Assembly: GCA_001587575.1 (NCBI GenBank)
Contig: LNJC01000013.1
Span: forward strand, 1-36,953
Direction: 5' to 3'
From: Candidatus Methanofastidiosum methylothiophilum
GTDB taxonomy: Archaea > Methanobacteriota_B > Thermococci > Methanofastidiosales > Methanofastidiosaceae
Length of the DNA: 36,953 nucleotides
The notes under the pieces: generated by a model
Told to the model about the DNA's origin: nothing
Databases searched by the model: none
Seen by the model: the letters and a program-made list of their open reading frames with translations, nothing else
Program-made: the position numbers and the translations under genes
Shown: piece after piece, positions 1-8,458 of the stretch
How positions within the stretch are numbered: position 1 is the first letter of the stretch
How the letters are laid out: each line of letters starts with the position of its first letter

Positions 1-2
1 AG

Positions 3-89
3 CTCGAGCCCGTAGTACTGGGCAATCTTATGGAAGTATTGGACAAGGAGGTTGAAAAATCATCATTTGGTAACAGGCGAAATTTTTAG
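3..89 (+). CDS. 3' end of an unidentified protein (partial)
   Basis: The third reading frame is open from the window edge and ends with TAG at 87-89. It encodes about 28 residues ending in ...KSSFGNRRNF. The first frame stops after four codons and the second frame gives a low-complexity peptide, so this frame is the best coding candidate. PhoU/TrkA-C proteins like the two genes downstream are often beside divalent-cation transporters in archaea, so the missing gene could be one, but the visible piece has no diagnostic motif. Product unknown. Confidence 0.4.
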   Translation, partial: LEPVVLGNLMEVLDKEVEKSSFGNRRNF

Positions 90-115
90 CAGATTACACA
101 ATTTATAAATATATT

Positions 116-131
116 CGAAATCCTTAAATAT
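116..131 (+). promoter_or_regulatory. BRE/TATA promoter of the PhoU/TrkA-C gene pair
   Basis: A BRE-like CGAAA at 116-120 is followed by a TATA-like TTAAATA at 124-130. The same arrangement (CGAAA then a TATA element) precedes the genes at 5133, 10052-11896 and 29980-30387. A second TATA-like element, TTTATAAATAT, lies at 102-112. Transcription would start near 150-155, giving a short leader with the ribosome site AGGAGAG just before the ATG at 176. Confidence 0.45.
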
Positions 132-175
132 TAGGGAGAAGATGCCACATTAGACTCTTTTAGGAGAGAAAAATA

Positions 176-790
176 ATGCCGAAAAGACGCAAAGTATCAA
201 GACCTTTTAAATATAAGCCAGTTAGCGTAAAAGATCTTTTAGTCGAGATGAAAGATATCTCGGAATTAATGGTTGACTTAGCATACTCTTCAATTCTTTT
301 TAAAAATAAGGAAATAGCGGAGGATGTTACTGAGCTTGAGAGTAGAATGGATGAATTAAATTATAGAATAAGGATAACTGCCATGCTTGCTGCAAGAAGT
401 GTTGAAGATGCGGAGAGAATATCTGCTGTTTTACAGTTCGCTTCTGCCTCTGAAAAAATATCTAACGCAGCAGGGGATTTATCAAATATTATCTTAAGAG
501 ATATGAAGATCCATCCTATCGTCTATGAGGCTCTTGAAGATGCCGAAGAGCAAATAGAAAAATATGAAGTTTCTACTAAGTCGAAACTAGCCCATATGAC
601 ATTGAAAAAGGCAGAGTTAGGATCAAAAATTGGCACGTACATCATTGCAGTAAAACGAAAAGACACCATTAAATACAATCCTTCAAAAGGCTTTGTTATT
701 AAAGAAGGGGACTTACTTATTGCTAGGGGAAGTAATACTGGGCTTGAAATATTAAAGAGCATATGTAGTGGCATAAAAACAAAGTGGTGA
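176..790 (+). CDS. PhoU and TrkA-C domain protein (copy 1)
   Basis: A 204-residue protein of the archaeal PhoU/TrkA-C type (COG3273-like). Residues about 15-125 are a PhoU-like helical region beginning with KDLLVEMKDISELMVDLAYS. Residues about 140-200 form an RCK C-terminal (TrkA-C) ligand-binding domain ending in GDLLIARGSNTGLEIL. The family is thought to be cytosolic and to control cation transport; the ligand is unknown. The N-terminus is basic (PKRRKVSRPFK). An AGGAGAG ribosome site supports the start. A paralogue starts 5 bases after its stop, so the two are probably co-transcribed. Confidence 0.85.
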   Translation: MPKRRKVSRPFKYKPVSVKDLLVEMKDISELMVDLAYSSILFKNKEIAEDVTELESRMDELNYRIRITAMLAARSVEDAERISAVLQFASASEKISNAAGDLSNIILRDMKIHPIVYEALEDAEEQIEKYEVSTKSKLAHMTLKKAELGSKIGTYIIAVKRKDTIKYNPSKGFVIKEGDLLIARGSNTGLEILKSICSGIKTKW

Positions 791-794
791 ATTT

Positions 795-1367
795 ATGGAA
801 ACTGAAATGGCTGATATATTGACCCATATGAAAAATTATTCAGAACTAATGGTCGCCCTATCGTATACTGCTCTTTTGTACAACAACAAATATATTGCAG
901 AAGAAGTAATGGAACTCGAAGAAACTGTTGATAAATTGAATTATGAAATGGGTAAAAAGATACTTGAAAAGGCATCTAAAGTTAATAATCCTGAAGATTT
1001 GTTAAGTTTGATCCATATAACTGAAGCGACTGAAGCAATTGCAGATGCGGCTTCTGAGATTGCAGACATTGTAACGAGAGGAATAGATGCGCATCCAATA
1101 TTCAAAGAAGCTATGAAAGAAACCGATCAGATTATTGCTAGGGTAAAGATATGTTCAAATTCAATTATTATTGATAAAACTTTCCAAGAAATTAAATTGC
1201 AAAGTAAAACTGGTATTTATATATTTCTTATAAAAAGAGGTAAGGATTACATTTACTCCCCAAAAAAGCATTTCAACTTACAGGAAGGGGATATTCTTTA
1301 CGGAATTGGAATGGAAAGTGGGGTAGAAAAATTGCAAGAGCTTGCTAATTGCAAGGCTCAGGCATAA
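795..1367 (+). CDS. PhoU and TrkA-C domain protein (copy 2)
   Basis: A 190-residue paralogue of the preceding protein with the same order: PhoU-like helices (about 1-115, containing THMKNYSELMVALSYTALLY) and a TrkA-C domain (about 130-185, ending in GDILYGIGMESGVEKL). It lacks the basic N-terminal extension. The pair may form a heteromeric regulator of a cation channel or transporter, which is inference. A GGTGA ribosome site lies just before the ATG, within the end of the upstream gene. The last 23 bases overlap the 3' end of the convergent DUF373 gene. Confidence 0.85.
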   Translation: METEMADILTHMKNYSELMVALSYTALLYNNKYIAEEVMELEETVDKLNYEMGKKILEKASKVNNPEDLLSLIHITEATEAIADAASEIADIVTRGIDAHPIFKEAMKETDQIIARVKICSNSIIIDKTFQEIKLQSKTGIYIFLIKRGKDYIYSPKKHFNLQEGDILYGIGMESGVEKLQELANCKAQA

Positions 1368-2406
1368 TTTTTGCCCTTAATTTGCCAGTTAATCTCATGA
1401 ATAAAATTGTCAAACTACCAGCTATAACTAAATAAATCATGAGGATTTCTAGAGATATTGATCCCAAGATAAAATTAGCTGATTGATATAGGATAAATGA
1501 GAAAACTGCAGTGAAGAATGTTAAGGCAAGAGTGCTTATTACTTCTTTTTTATTTGTAGAATAAGCTTCTAGGAACCTACCAAACATTGCTATAGCAAAT
1601 GCAACATATATTAGCTCGATTCTAGATAGAATTGTTGCTATTACTAAAGGTATACTCTGCCAGGTTGGGAATTGAACTAGGTAATAATAACTCTGCCATA
1701 CACCAACTATACCTAATAATACTGCAATAAGATAGAATACAAATCCGACTCGTTTAGGAGAAAATTCTTTCCTTAGGAAATTATCGATTCCAAATCCCTT
1801 AAAAAATAAATATGTTCCTAATACAAATAAAAATCCAAACCACCCTATTTGTGGTTTACCCAATAAAAAAGCTGCACCAAAAAGTAGAAAGGTTAATCCT
1901 GGTGCTCCCAACATTAGACCTGCAAGTTTTCGGTCTTCCATTACTTCTTTAATATATCTATGAAGGATGAAATAAGTTTCTTCAATTGTTTCACTTTGCT
2001 GAATAACAATCCTATCTATAGATATTATTGGGACTTTTGATTGAAGAGCGGGAAGGACGTTTTCATCTTCTCTACCGTCAGTTACAAGAATTACTCCTTT
2101 TACTTTAATTTTTTTAAGGACTTTATCAAGTTGTTCTGATAAAACTATATCAGACTTAACACCTACATCAGAGTCTCCTGTAAGAGCTACCACTTCACAA
2201 GGTGTATCCTCTTTTTTCAATTTTCTAAATACTTGTATGGCTCTAAAAAGAACGTTTGTGTCAGATTCGGTAGGGTCTGCTGTACCAAGTTCCATAGCTG
2301 CATTTAGGATATTTTTTTCTCCTATTACAGGACCTTCAATCCCTGTTTTAACTCCCAGATCATTATCCCTATCAACTGAAAGTACCAATATTTTCTTCTC
2401 AAACAT
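1345..2406 (-). CDS. DUF373 family archaeal membrane protein
   Basis: A 353-residue protein of the archaeal DUF373 family (COG2237). Residues 1-150 are soluble and begin with KKILVLSVDRDNDLGVKTGI, the family signature; they include a Rossmann-like segment (VKGVILVTDGREDENVLPAL). From about residue 160 there are six or seven hydrophobic membrane segments. No enzymatic role is established for the family. It is the last gene of a minus-strand operon: its start overlaps the preceding thiamine-binding gene by 8 bases. Its 3' end overlaps the convergent PhoU/TrkA-C gene by 23 bases. Confidence 0.9.
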   Translation of the reverse strand: MFEKKILVLSVDRDNDLGVKTGIEGPVIGEKNILNAAMELGTADPTESDTNVLFRAIQVFRKLKKEDTPCEVVALTGDSDVGVKSDIVLSEQLDKVLKKIKVKGVILVTDGREDENVLPALQSKVPIISIDRIVIQQSETIEETYFILHRYIKEVMEDRKLAGLMLGAPGLTFLLFGAAFLLGKPQIGWFGFLFVLGTYLFFKGFGIDNFLRKEFSPKRVGFVFYLIAVLLGIVGVWQSYYYLVQFPTWQSIPLVIATILSRIELIYVAFAIAMFGRFLEAYSTNKKEVISTLALTFFTAVFSFILYQSANFILGSISLEILMIYLVIAGSLTILFMRLTGKLRAKIMPEPCN

Positions 2407-2704
2407 CGGACTCTACCATCTTCTTTCTAACAGATTCTAGTTTATCTTGCATGGAATATTTCTTGTCTAATCTATAATCAATCTTTATGTTAGTTATAAT
2501 TCTTTCGATTCCCATCTCAAAAATTAAATTATGTGAATAATCAATTAAATCTGAGATTTCTCCCCATTCGCCTTCTACAATTGTACCCATTGGAGTAAGC
2601 TGATATTTTAATCCACTTTTTTCTATATTCTTTATTACATTAGCTATATACTTACTTAGAGATGTTCCAACTCCTATTGGGACAAAAGATATTTCTACTA
2701 TCAA
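2399..2704 (-). CDS. MTH1187/YkoF-type thiamine-binding protein
   Basis: A 101-residue protein of the MTH1187 family (old DUF77, COG0011), a small ferredoxin-like fold that binds thiamine or related ligands and usually forms tetramers. Diagnostic segments are the N-terminal EISFVPIGVGTSLSKYIANV and YQLTPMGTIVEGEW. Length matches the family (about 100 residues). It overlaps the upstream coiled-coil gene by 4 bases and the downstream DUF373 gene by 8 bases, which indicates translational coupling. No thiamine biosynthesis gene lies nearby, so the physiological ligand is open. Confidence 0.9.
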   Translation of the reverse strand: MIVEISFVPIGVGTSLSKYIANVIKNIEKSGLKYQLTPMGTIVEGEWGEISDLIDYSHNLIFEMGIERIITNIKIDYRLDKKYSMQDKLESVRKKMVESDV

Positions 2705-3567
2705 ATATTTCCTCCAGCCTGAAGAATCTTAAGTTCTTCTAAGGTGAGTTTTTCTCCATTTTTAAACTTCTCTAGGATATCCTCACTTTTCTTTGATAGT
2801 TCCTTTTTCTTTTCTTTTATCTTTTTCTCTTTCTCTTGTTTCTCGGATTTTCTAGAACTAATCTCCAGCCCTTTTACTTTAGCCCTTAGTACTCGTATTT
2901 TATCATAGAGTTCATCGACATACTTTTTCTTTTCTACGTAATTCTTGTGTATTGAATCAGCTTCTTTTTTAATATCATCGGATGAATTGAAGTAATATAT
3001 CATCCGCTCATGGTACTTTGTAGATTCATCAGATAACTCTAAAACTTTTTTATGGTATTCTTCAGAATTCTTTTTCAAAGTGTCCAAATCTTTTCTAGAA
3101 AAGCGAGCTTCTTTAGAAAGCTCTTCGTGAGCTTTTGACTCTTTAAGATCTTTTTTTAAGTCTTTTATAATATCGACAAGTTGTCGTTCTTTATCTAAAG
3201 AAAGGACCTCAGTTTCAAGTTTCCATTCTATGTTATCTATTTTCTTTTCGATCTCTGAAGAAGATGTAATATCCTTGTTCTTTGTTGCTTCTTTTATTTT
3301 GTTCAAGGAGTCATAAATCTTTTTTAGTTTTAGACTATTTTCTTCTCGTAAAGCCTTATATTTTTTTGTCTCATCGTTAGCTTTATCCCTAAGTTCCTTG
3401 TTTTCTTTTCCTTTCTTCATTAAATCAGAAACTTGAGCATTCTTTTCATCTCTTTTTTGTTTTAGGGTCAAGAGCTCTTTTTTATATGCTTCTGCCTCAG
3501 ATTCCAAAGCCTTCAATTCTTGTGAAATTTTAATAATTTCATCGTCTACTGAACCTTCCAAAGACAT
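2701..3567 (-). CDS. Archaeal coiled-coil protein (COG1340-like)
   Basis: A 288-residue, highly charged protein, almost entirely Lys/Glu-rich heptad-like sequence and predicted long coiled coil. It has no signal peptide or membrane segment. The ending KKSEDILEKFKNGEKLTLEE followed by LKILQAGGN is typical of archaeal COG1340 proteins, whose function is unknown. It is first in the operon with the thiamine-binding and DUF373 genes. A TATA-like AATTATAAATGA lies about 25-35 bases upstream on the minus strand, and TGAGGT lies next to the ATG. Low-complexity composition makes homology calls unreliable beyond this. Confidence 0.8.
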   Translation of the reverse strand: MSLEGSVDDEIIKISQELKALESEAEAYKKELLTLKQKRDEKNAQVSDLMKKGKENKELRDKANDETKKYKALREENSLKLKKIYDSLNKIKEATKNKDITSSSEIEKKIDNIEWKLETEVLSLDKERQLVDIIKDLKKDLKESKAHEELSKEARFSRKDLDTLKKNSEEYHKKVLELSDESTKYHERMIYYFNSSDDIKKEADSIHKNYVEKKKYVDELYDKIRVLRAKVKGLEISSRKSEKQEKEKKIKEKKKELSKKSEDILEKFKNGEKLTLEELKILQAGGNI

Positions 3568-3624
3568 ACCTCAAATGGTAGATATTAGTATCATTTATAA
3601 TTATTTTGGTTAAATCAGTTAAGA

Positions 3625-3634
3625 ATATATATTT
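3625..3634 (+). promoter_or_regulatory. TATA box of the DHH phosphoesterase gene, probably leaderless
   Basis: ATATATATTT is centred 24 bases upstream of the ATG at 3653. No purine-rich ribosome site lies between them, so transcription probably starts at or next to the start codon. Confidence 0.5.
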
Positions 3635-3652
3635 CAAACTATATTTGGACTC

Positions 3653-5074
3653 ATGACTCTTATTTTCGGAGCCGGAAAAATAGGTTATGCGGTGGCTTTA
3701 GTCCTTAAAAAAAGAGGCAAAGAAGTAGTCGTTATTGACAAAAATATGCAGGCTTTGAACAGGGCAGAGAGCATAGGTTGTAAAACTTATAATTTTGATT
3801 TCACAAAATCATTTAATCTTATTGGAGTAAATATTTCCAAATTTAAAGAAATAATTATCACGACTTCCGACCACAAGGTCACTATAGACGCTTTGAAAAT
3901 ATCAAGAGAACTAAACAAAGAAGCTTTAATAATTATTAACGCGCCAAGTTCGGAACACATTACAGTTTTTAAAAAACTAGGCGCAGATTTTGTTGTTACT
4001 CCAGATAGATCGATGGCTCAAATAATAATAAATCAGCTTGAACTTTCAACTTATTGGAGAAACAAGGACCTTCTAAAAAAACTTCTCGAAAAATCGAAAT
4101 CATTAGCTATTGTAATGCATGATAATCCTGACCCAGACGCAATGTCAAGCGCATATGCCCTTAAAACAATTGCAGAAAGTATGAAGATAAATGCAGATAT
4201 TTATTATGGTGGAGAAATTGGGCATGAAGGAAACAAAATGATGGTAGAGCTATTGAAGTGGGATTTTAAAAAGATTACAGAGCATAAGAAATATGTCTTG
4301 AGAGAATATGATAAAGTTGCACTGATTGACATGCCAAACCTCTCAAATACGACTATTTTTCCTTCAGAAATAAAGCCAGATATTATAATTGATCACCATT
4401 ATACTGAAGAAGATAAAATAGGTGCAGAATTTGTGGACATAAGACCTAAGGTTGGTGCTACAGCCACAATTATGACTTCATATTTAAGGGACTTTGGAAT
4501 TGAAGTTAATGAACTATTAGCCACGGGATTAATGTATGGTATCCTTGTAGATACTAATAATTTTAAAAGAAATTTTGAAAAGGAAGATACAGATGCAGTA
4601 TACTACTTAAAACCACGAATAAATAAAGAGCTATTGAATATCATTGAAAATCCAAATATTTCTTCTTCAACCCTTGATGTTTTGTCTAAAGCAATAAACA
4701 ATAAAAAAATATATGACAAATACGTTATTTCTAACGTTGGTTACATAGAAAAGAAAGAAGCGTTGTCCCAATCTGCAGACCTTTTATTGAAGCTTGAAGG
4801 AATTACTGTATCTCTAGTTATAGGGATTATTGAAGATCATGCATATATCTCGGCTAGATCTAGAGACCAAGTTATTGATATTAGCCGAGTAATTACTAAA
4901 ACTTTTTCAAAAATGGGGTCTGCGGGAGGGCATATGAATTTTGCCGCCGCTAAAATTTCTCTAGGGGCTTTTTCTTACACAGAAGATAAGGAAATATTAG
5001 CAAGGATTGTAGGCGATACTATCTCTGAATATTTCTTTAAAACATTAAAATTAAATAATAAAGGTTCAATATAA
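3653..5074 (+). CDS. TrkA-N / DHH-DHHA1 fusion phosphoesterase
   Basis: A 473-residue fusion. Residues 1-130 are a TrkA-N (RCK N-terminal) Rossmann domain with the nucleotide-binding motif GAGKIG at 6-11. Residues about 150-345 are a DHH phosphoesterase domain: motif I HDNPDPDA at 156-163 and the DHH triad at 247-249 bind the two catalytic metals. A DHHA1 domain follows, with GSAGGHMNFAAAKI near 422-435. DHH-DHHA1 proteins hydrolyse short oligonucleotides or cyclic dinucleotides such as c-di-AMP. The TrkA-N part suggests sensing of NAD(H) or another nucleotide. Substrate is not determined. The gene is monocistronic or read into the DUF4349 gene. Confidence 0.85.
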   Translation: MTLIFGAGKIGYAVALVLKKRGKEVVVIDKNMQALNRAESIGCKTYNFDFTKSFNLIGVNISKFKEIIITTSDHKVTIDALKISRELNKEALIIINAPSSEHITVFKKLGADFVVTPDRSMAQIIINQLELSTYWRNKDLLKKLLEKSKSLAIVMHDNPDPDAMSSAYALKTIAESMKINADIYYGGEIGHEGNKMMVELLKWDFKKITEHKKYVLREYDKVALIDMPNLSNTTIFPSEIKPDIIIDHHYTEEDKIGAEFVDIRPKVGATATIMTSYLRDFGIEVNELLATGLMYGILVDTNNFKRNFEKEDTDAVYYLKPRINKELLNIIENPNISSSTLDVLSKAINNKKIYDKYVISNVGYIEKKEALSQSADLLLKLEGITVSLVIGIIEDHAYISARSRDQVIDISRVITKTFSKMGSAGGHMNFAAAKISLGAFSYTEDKEILARIVGDTISEYFFKTLKLNNKGSI

Positions 5075-5082
5075 ATTGAACC
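5063..5082. repeat. Perfect 8-bp inverted repeat at the end of the DHH gene
   Basis: GGTTCAAT at 5063-5070 and ATTGAACC at 5075-5082 flank a 4-base loop. The repeat spans the stop codon (5072-5074) and ends a few bases before the BRE/TATA of the next gene. It could be a stem-loop at the 3' end of the transcript or an operator for the downstream promoter. Confidence 0.6.
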
Positions 5083-5086
5083 ATAT

Positions 5087-5103
5087 CGAAATATATAAAT
5101 ATT
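5087..5103 (+). promoter_or_regulatory. BRE/TATA promoter of the DUF4349 gene
   Basis: CGAAA at 5087-5091 is followed by TATATAAATATT. The start codon at 5133 is preceded by GGTGATG, so this gene has a short leader with a ribosome site. Confidence 0.5.
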
Positions 5104-5132
5104 AACTAAGACACTCTTATATTGGTGATGTA

Positions 5133-6005
5133 ATGAGGAAGTCCTATATTATACTTAGTGTAATCGGAATTATTGGAATCTTAATAGCTGGATTTTTTGT
5201 AGGGTCCATTTTTTTAGGTTCAAATCTTTATTCAAAAAGAGTAACTTATGAAGAAGGAATTGCTTTGCCCGGGGGTTATGGAGGTTCTCCACGGAGTGAT
5301 GTCTATTCAAAAACAGTAACGCAATCTTACACTGAATCTAGAAATTTGAATTCAATTGATCGCAAAGTTGTTAAAAATGGAAATGCGAACATTGAAGTTG
5401 AAAATTTTGATTATTCCATAGCAAAGATCAAAGAATTGACTAGTAATTTTGGAGGATTTGTAACTAATTCTAACATGTGGATTTCAGGTTCAGATACTAA
5501 AAGTGGCAATATAACAGTAAAAATACCTGAAAATAAGTTTGAAGAATTTGGAGATTCTTTAAATCAGATAGGCATGATTAAATCTAAAGATACCTCTGCA
5601 TATGATGTAACTGAAGAATATGTAGATCTTCAAGCTAGATTAAAAAATCTTAGGAATCAGGAAAAGAGATATAATGAACTTCTTATTATGGCAAAGGATG
5701 TACAAGACGTCTTAGCAATTGAAGTTCAACTAGGTAGGATAAGGGGTGAAATAGAAAGCTATGAAGGCAGGATAAAATATTTGGATAATACAACTTCTTT
5801 TGGTACATTTTATATAAATATCTACGAGCCCCAAAAAGTTGTCCATAAATGGGGTATAAAAAATGCCTTTGATAGAGCTATAGATGCGTTTATACTTTCA
5901 ATAGCTGGGATAATAATACTTGGTGGATTTTTTATACCAATATTAATCTTAATTGGGGTAGTCTACCTAATAGTAAAATATGTTAAGAAAAGAGTAAAAA
6001 AATAA
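5133..6005 (+). CDS. DUF4349 family membrane-anchored protein
   Basis: A 290-residue protein with one N-terminal membrane segment (about 5-30, SYIILSVIGIIGILIAGFFV) that may be an uncleaved anchor. An extracytoplasmic DUF4349 domain covers about 80-232, with a helical hairpin (about 165-215) around the motif VTEEYVDLQARLKNL. A hydrophobic C-terminal stretch (about 245-283) ends in the basic tail KYVKKRVKK. The family is widespread and uncharacterised, and is often annotated as a putative lipoprotein; here there is no lipobox cysteine. A GGTGAT ribosome site precedes the ATG. It converges on the 52-aa gene. Confidence 0.85.
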   Translation: MRKSYIILSVIGIIGILIAGFFVGSIFLGSNLYSKRVTYEEGIALPGGYGGSPRSDVYSKTVTQSYTESRNLNSIDRKVVKNGNANIEVENFDYSIAKIKELTSNFGGFVTNSNMWISGSDTKSGNITVKIPENKFEEFGDSLNQIGMIKSKDTSAYDVTEEYVDLQARLKNLRNQEKRYNELLIMAKDVQDVLAIEVQLGRIRGEIESYEGRIKYLDNTTSFGTFYINIYEPQKVVHKWGIKNAFDRAIDAFILSIAGIIILGGFFIPILILIGVVYLIVKYVKKRVKK

Positions 6006-6011
6006 TTATAT

Positions 6012-6170
6012 TTATTTTTTTGGAATTGATTGAGGTACATATTTGGTATTTCTTTCATTACCTTTTAACGGTGGTTTGCTCAAGGCATCTTTTTTTCTAC
6101 TAAGCCCCTCAATTATTGAAAATAATGCTATCAACCCTATTACAATCGCTACGTAAATATAGAATTCCAT
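6012..6170 (-). CDS. Small single-pass membrane protein (52 aa)
   Basis: A short ORF: ATG at 6168-6170 (reverse complement), stop TAA at 6012-6014, 52 residues. It starts MEFYIYVAIVIGLIALFSII, a clear membrane helix, followed by a basic, Pro-containing cytoplasmic tail (EGLSRKKDALSKPPLKGNER and about 12 more residues). The ribosome site AGGTGA is well placed before the ATG, which is the main reason to accept so short a gene. It lies between the convergent DUF4349 gene and the secreted protein encoded upstream on the same strand. Function unknown. Confidence 0.65.
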   Translation of the reverse strand: MEFYIYVAIVIGLIALFSIIEGLSRKKDALSKPPLKGNERNTKYVPQSIPKK

Positions 6171-6227
6171 AGTTTCACCTTGTCATTGGTTTTAAAAAAA
6201 AGATATATAAAATTATTGGTTCCTTAT

Positions 6228-6734
6228 TTATTTGCCACAGCCACATCCGCCGCCGCTAGAAGATCCTCCAGCCGAACTTCCTCCTCCTGCAGAGTTACTT
6301 GCAGTTAGTCCCATTGCCTCCGTATCTAATACGAATAATTTAGAAATCTTAGTGCTTACTGGACCTTGACCATCATTTGTCCTAAACCAATATTCAATTT
6401 CCCATTCCTTGGCCTTAGGAGCCAATTTGAATAGTTCTTCTTGGTCCATATTTAATATATATAAAATTCCATCTTTTGGATTATTATCATTTATGTCTGC
6501 TTTAACCATTTCTCTTCTTGAACCATTTACAAAAACAAACATATATCGTGGCATATTTCCGTCGGCATCTTTGTATTCAACTTGAAATTTATAAGAAAAA
6601 ATATTATTCTTAAAAGAGTATAACAATACACCTTTCTCAAGCTCAGGCACTGAGTTTTCTTCTGCCAATGTCGGGGATACGAATACAGAAATTGCCAATA
6701 TCAATGTTAATAAAATCATGAATATTTTCTTCAC
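6228..6734 (-). CDS. Secreted protein with Gly/Ser-rich, Cys-containing C-terminal tail
   Basis: A 168-residue protein with a classical signal peptide (1-24, KKIFMILLTLILAISVFVSP, then TLA before the mature EENS). A beta-rich domain of about 110 residues follows (FVFVNGSRREMV, WEIEYWFRTNDGQGPV); I do not recognise it. The last 25 residues are a Gly/Ser linker ending GGGCGCGK. The two cysteines near the C-terminus could bind metal, form a disulfide or be modified. The start is GTG at 6734, supported by GGAGGT six bases upstream. It has its own TATA-like element near 6770-6785. Confidence 0.75.
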   Translation of the reverse strand: MKKIFMILLTLILAISVFVSPTLAEENSVPELEKGVLLYSFKNNIFSYKFQVEYKDADGNMPRYMFVFVNGSRREMVKADINDNNPKDGILYILNMDQEELFKLAPKAKEWEIEYWFRTNDGQGPVSTKISKLFVLDTEAMGLTASNSAGGGSSAGGSSSGGGCGCGK

Positions 6735-6796
6735 TTTATTACCTCCAATGCCTTTAGAAATAATTATTAAAATATTTATATAAGCTTTTGTATAAG

Positions 6797-7171
6797 CTAA
6801 AGAAGTTTTAAATTTCCAACTACTTTGTCTATTTCGTCTTCTGGAGCTGGACCTATACCCAATACGGTTATTGTTCCAGGAGGTATTTCAGTTAAACCTG
6901 CATCTTTTATTAGTTCAGTTATAAGTCCTACACTTTTAGCTTCATTAAAAACTTTAATAAGATCCTCTAAATTATCAATTTTTAAAACAACTTTTTTTTG
7001 ACCTTCTGAAAACCATTCAGAAAAGTACTTACTTTTGTTTTTTTCAGATTTTATTGCGCAGCTTACGGCTGCATGAGCTACCTGAGCGGAAAGTTTTCCT
7101 TTAGATAGTTTTAAATCGTCTCTAACAACTATAGCCATTTTATAGTTAAATTTGTTAAAAAGTCCAAACAA
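6797..7171 (-). CDS. pth2: Peptidyl-tRNA hydrolase, archaeal/eukaryotic type (Pth2)
   Basis: A 124-residue Pth2 protein, which cleaves peptidyl-tRNA released during translation and recycles tRNA. The signature covers KMAIVVRDDLKLSKGKLSAQ, then VAHAA, and the C-terminal AGLTEIPPGTITVLGIGPAP. Length is normal for the family. The start codon abuts the purA stop with no gap, so it is the last gene of the thrS operon. An internal Met at residue 12 would remove an unconserved leader (MFGLFNKFNYK), so the true start could be 33 bases further in. Confidence 0.95.
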   Translation of the reverse strand: MFGLFNKFNYKMAIVVRDDLKLSKGKLSAQVAHAAVSCAIKSEKNKSKYFSEWFSEGQKKVVLKIDNLEDLIKVFNEAKSVGLITELIKDAGLTEIPPGTITVLGIGPAPEDEIDKVVGNLKLL

Positions 7172-8458
<1,287 letters not shown>

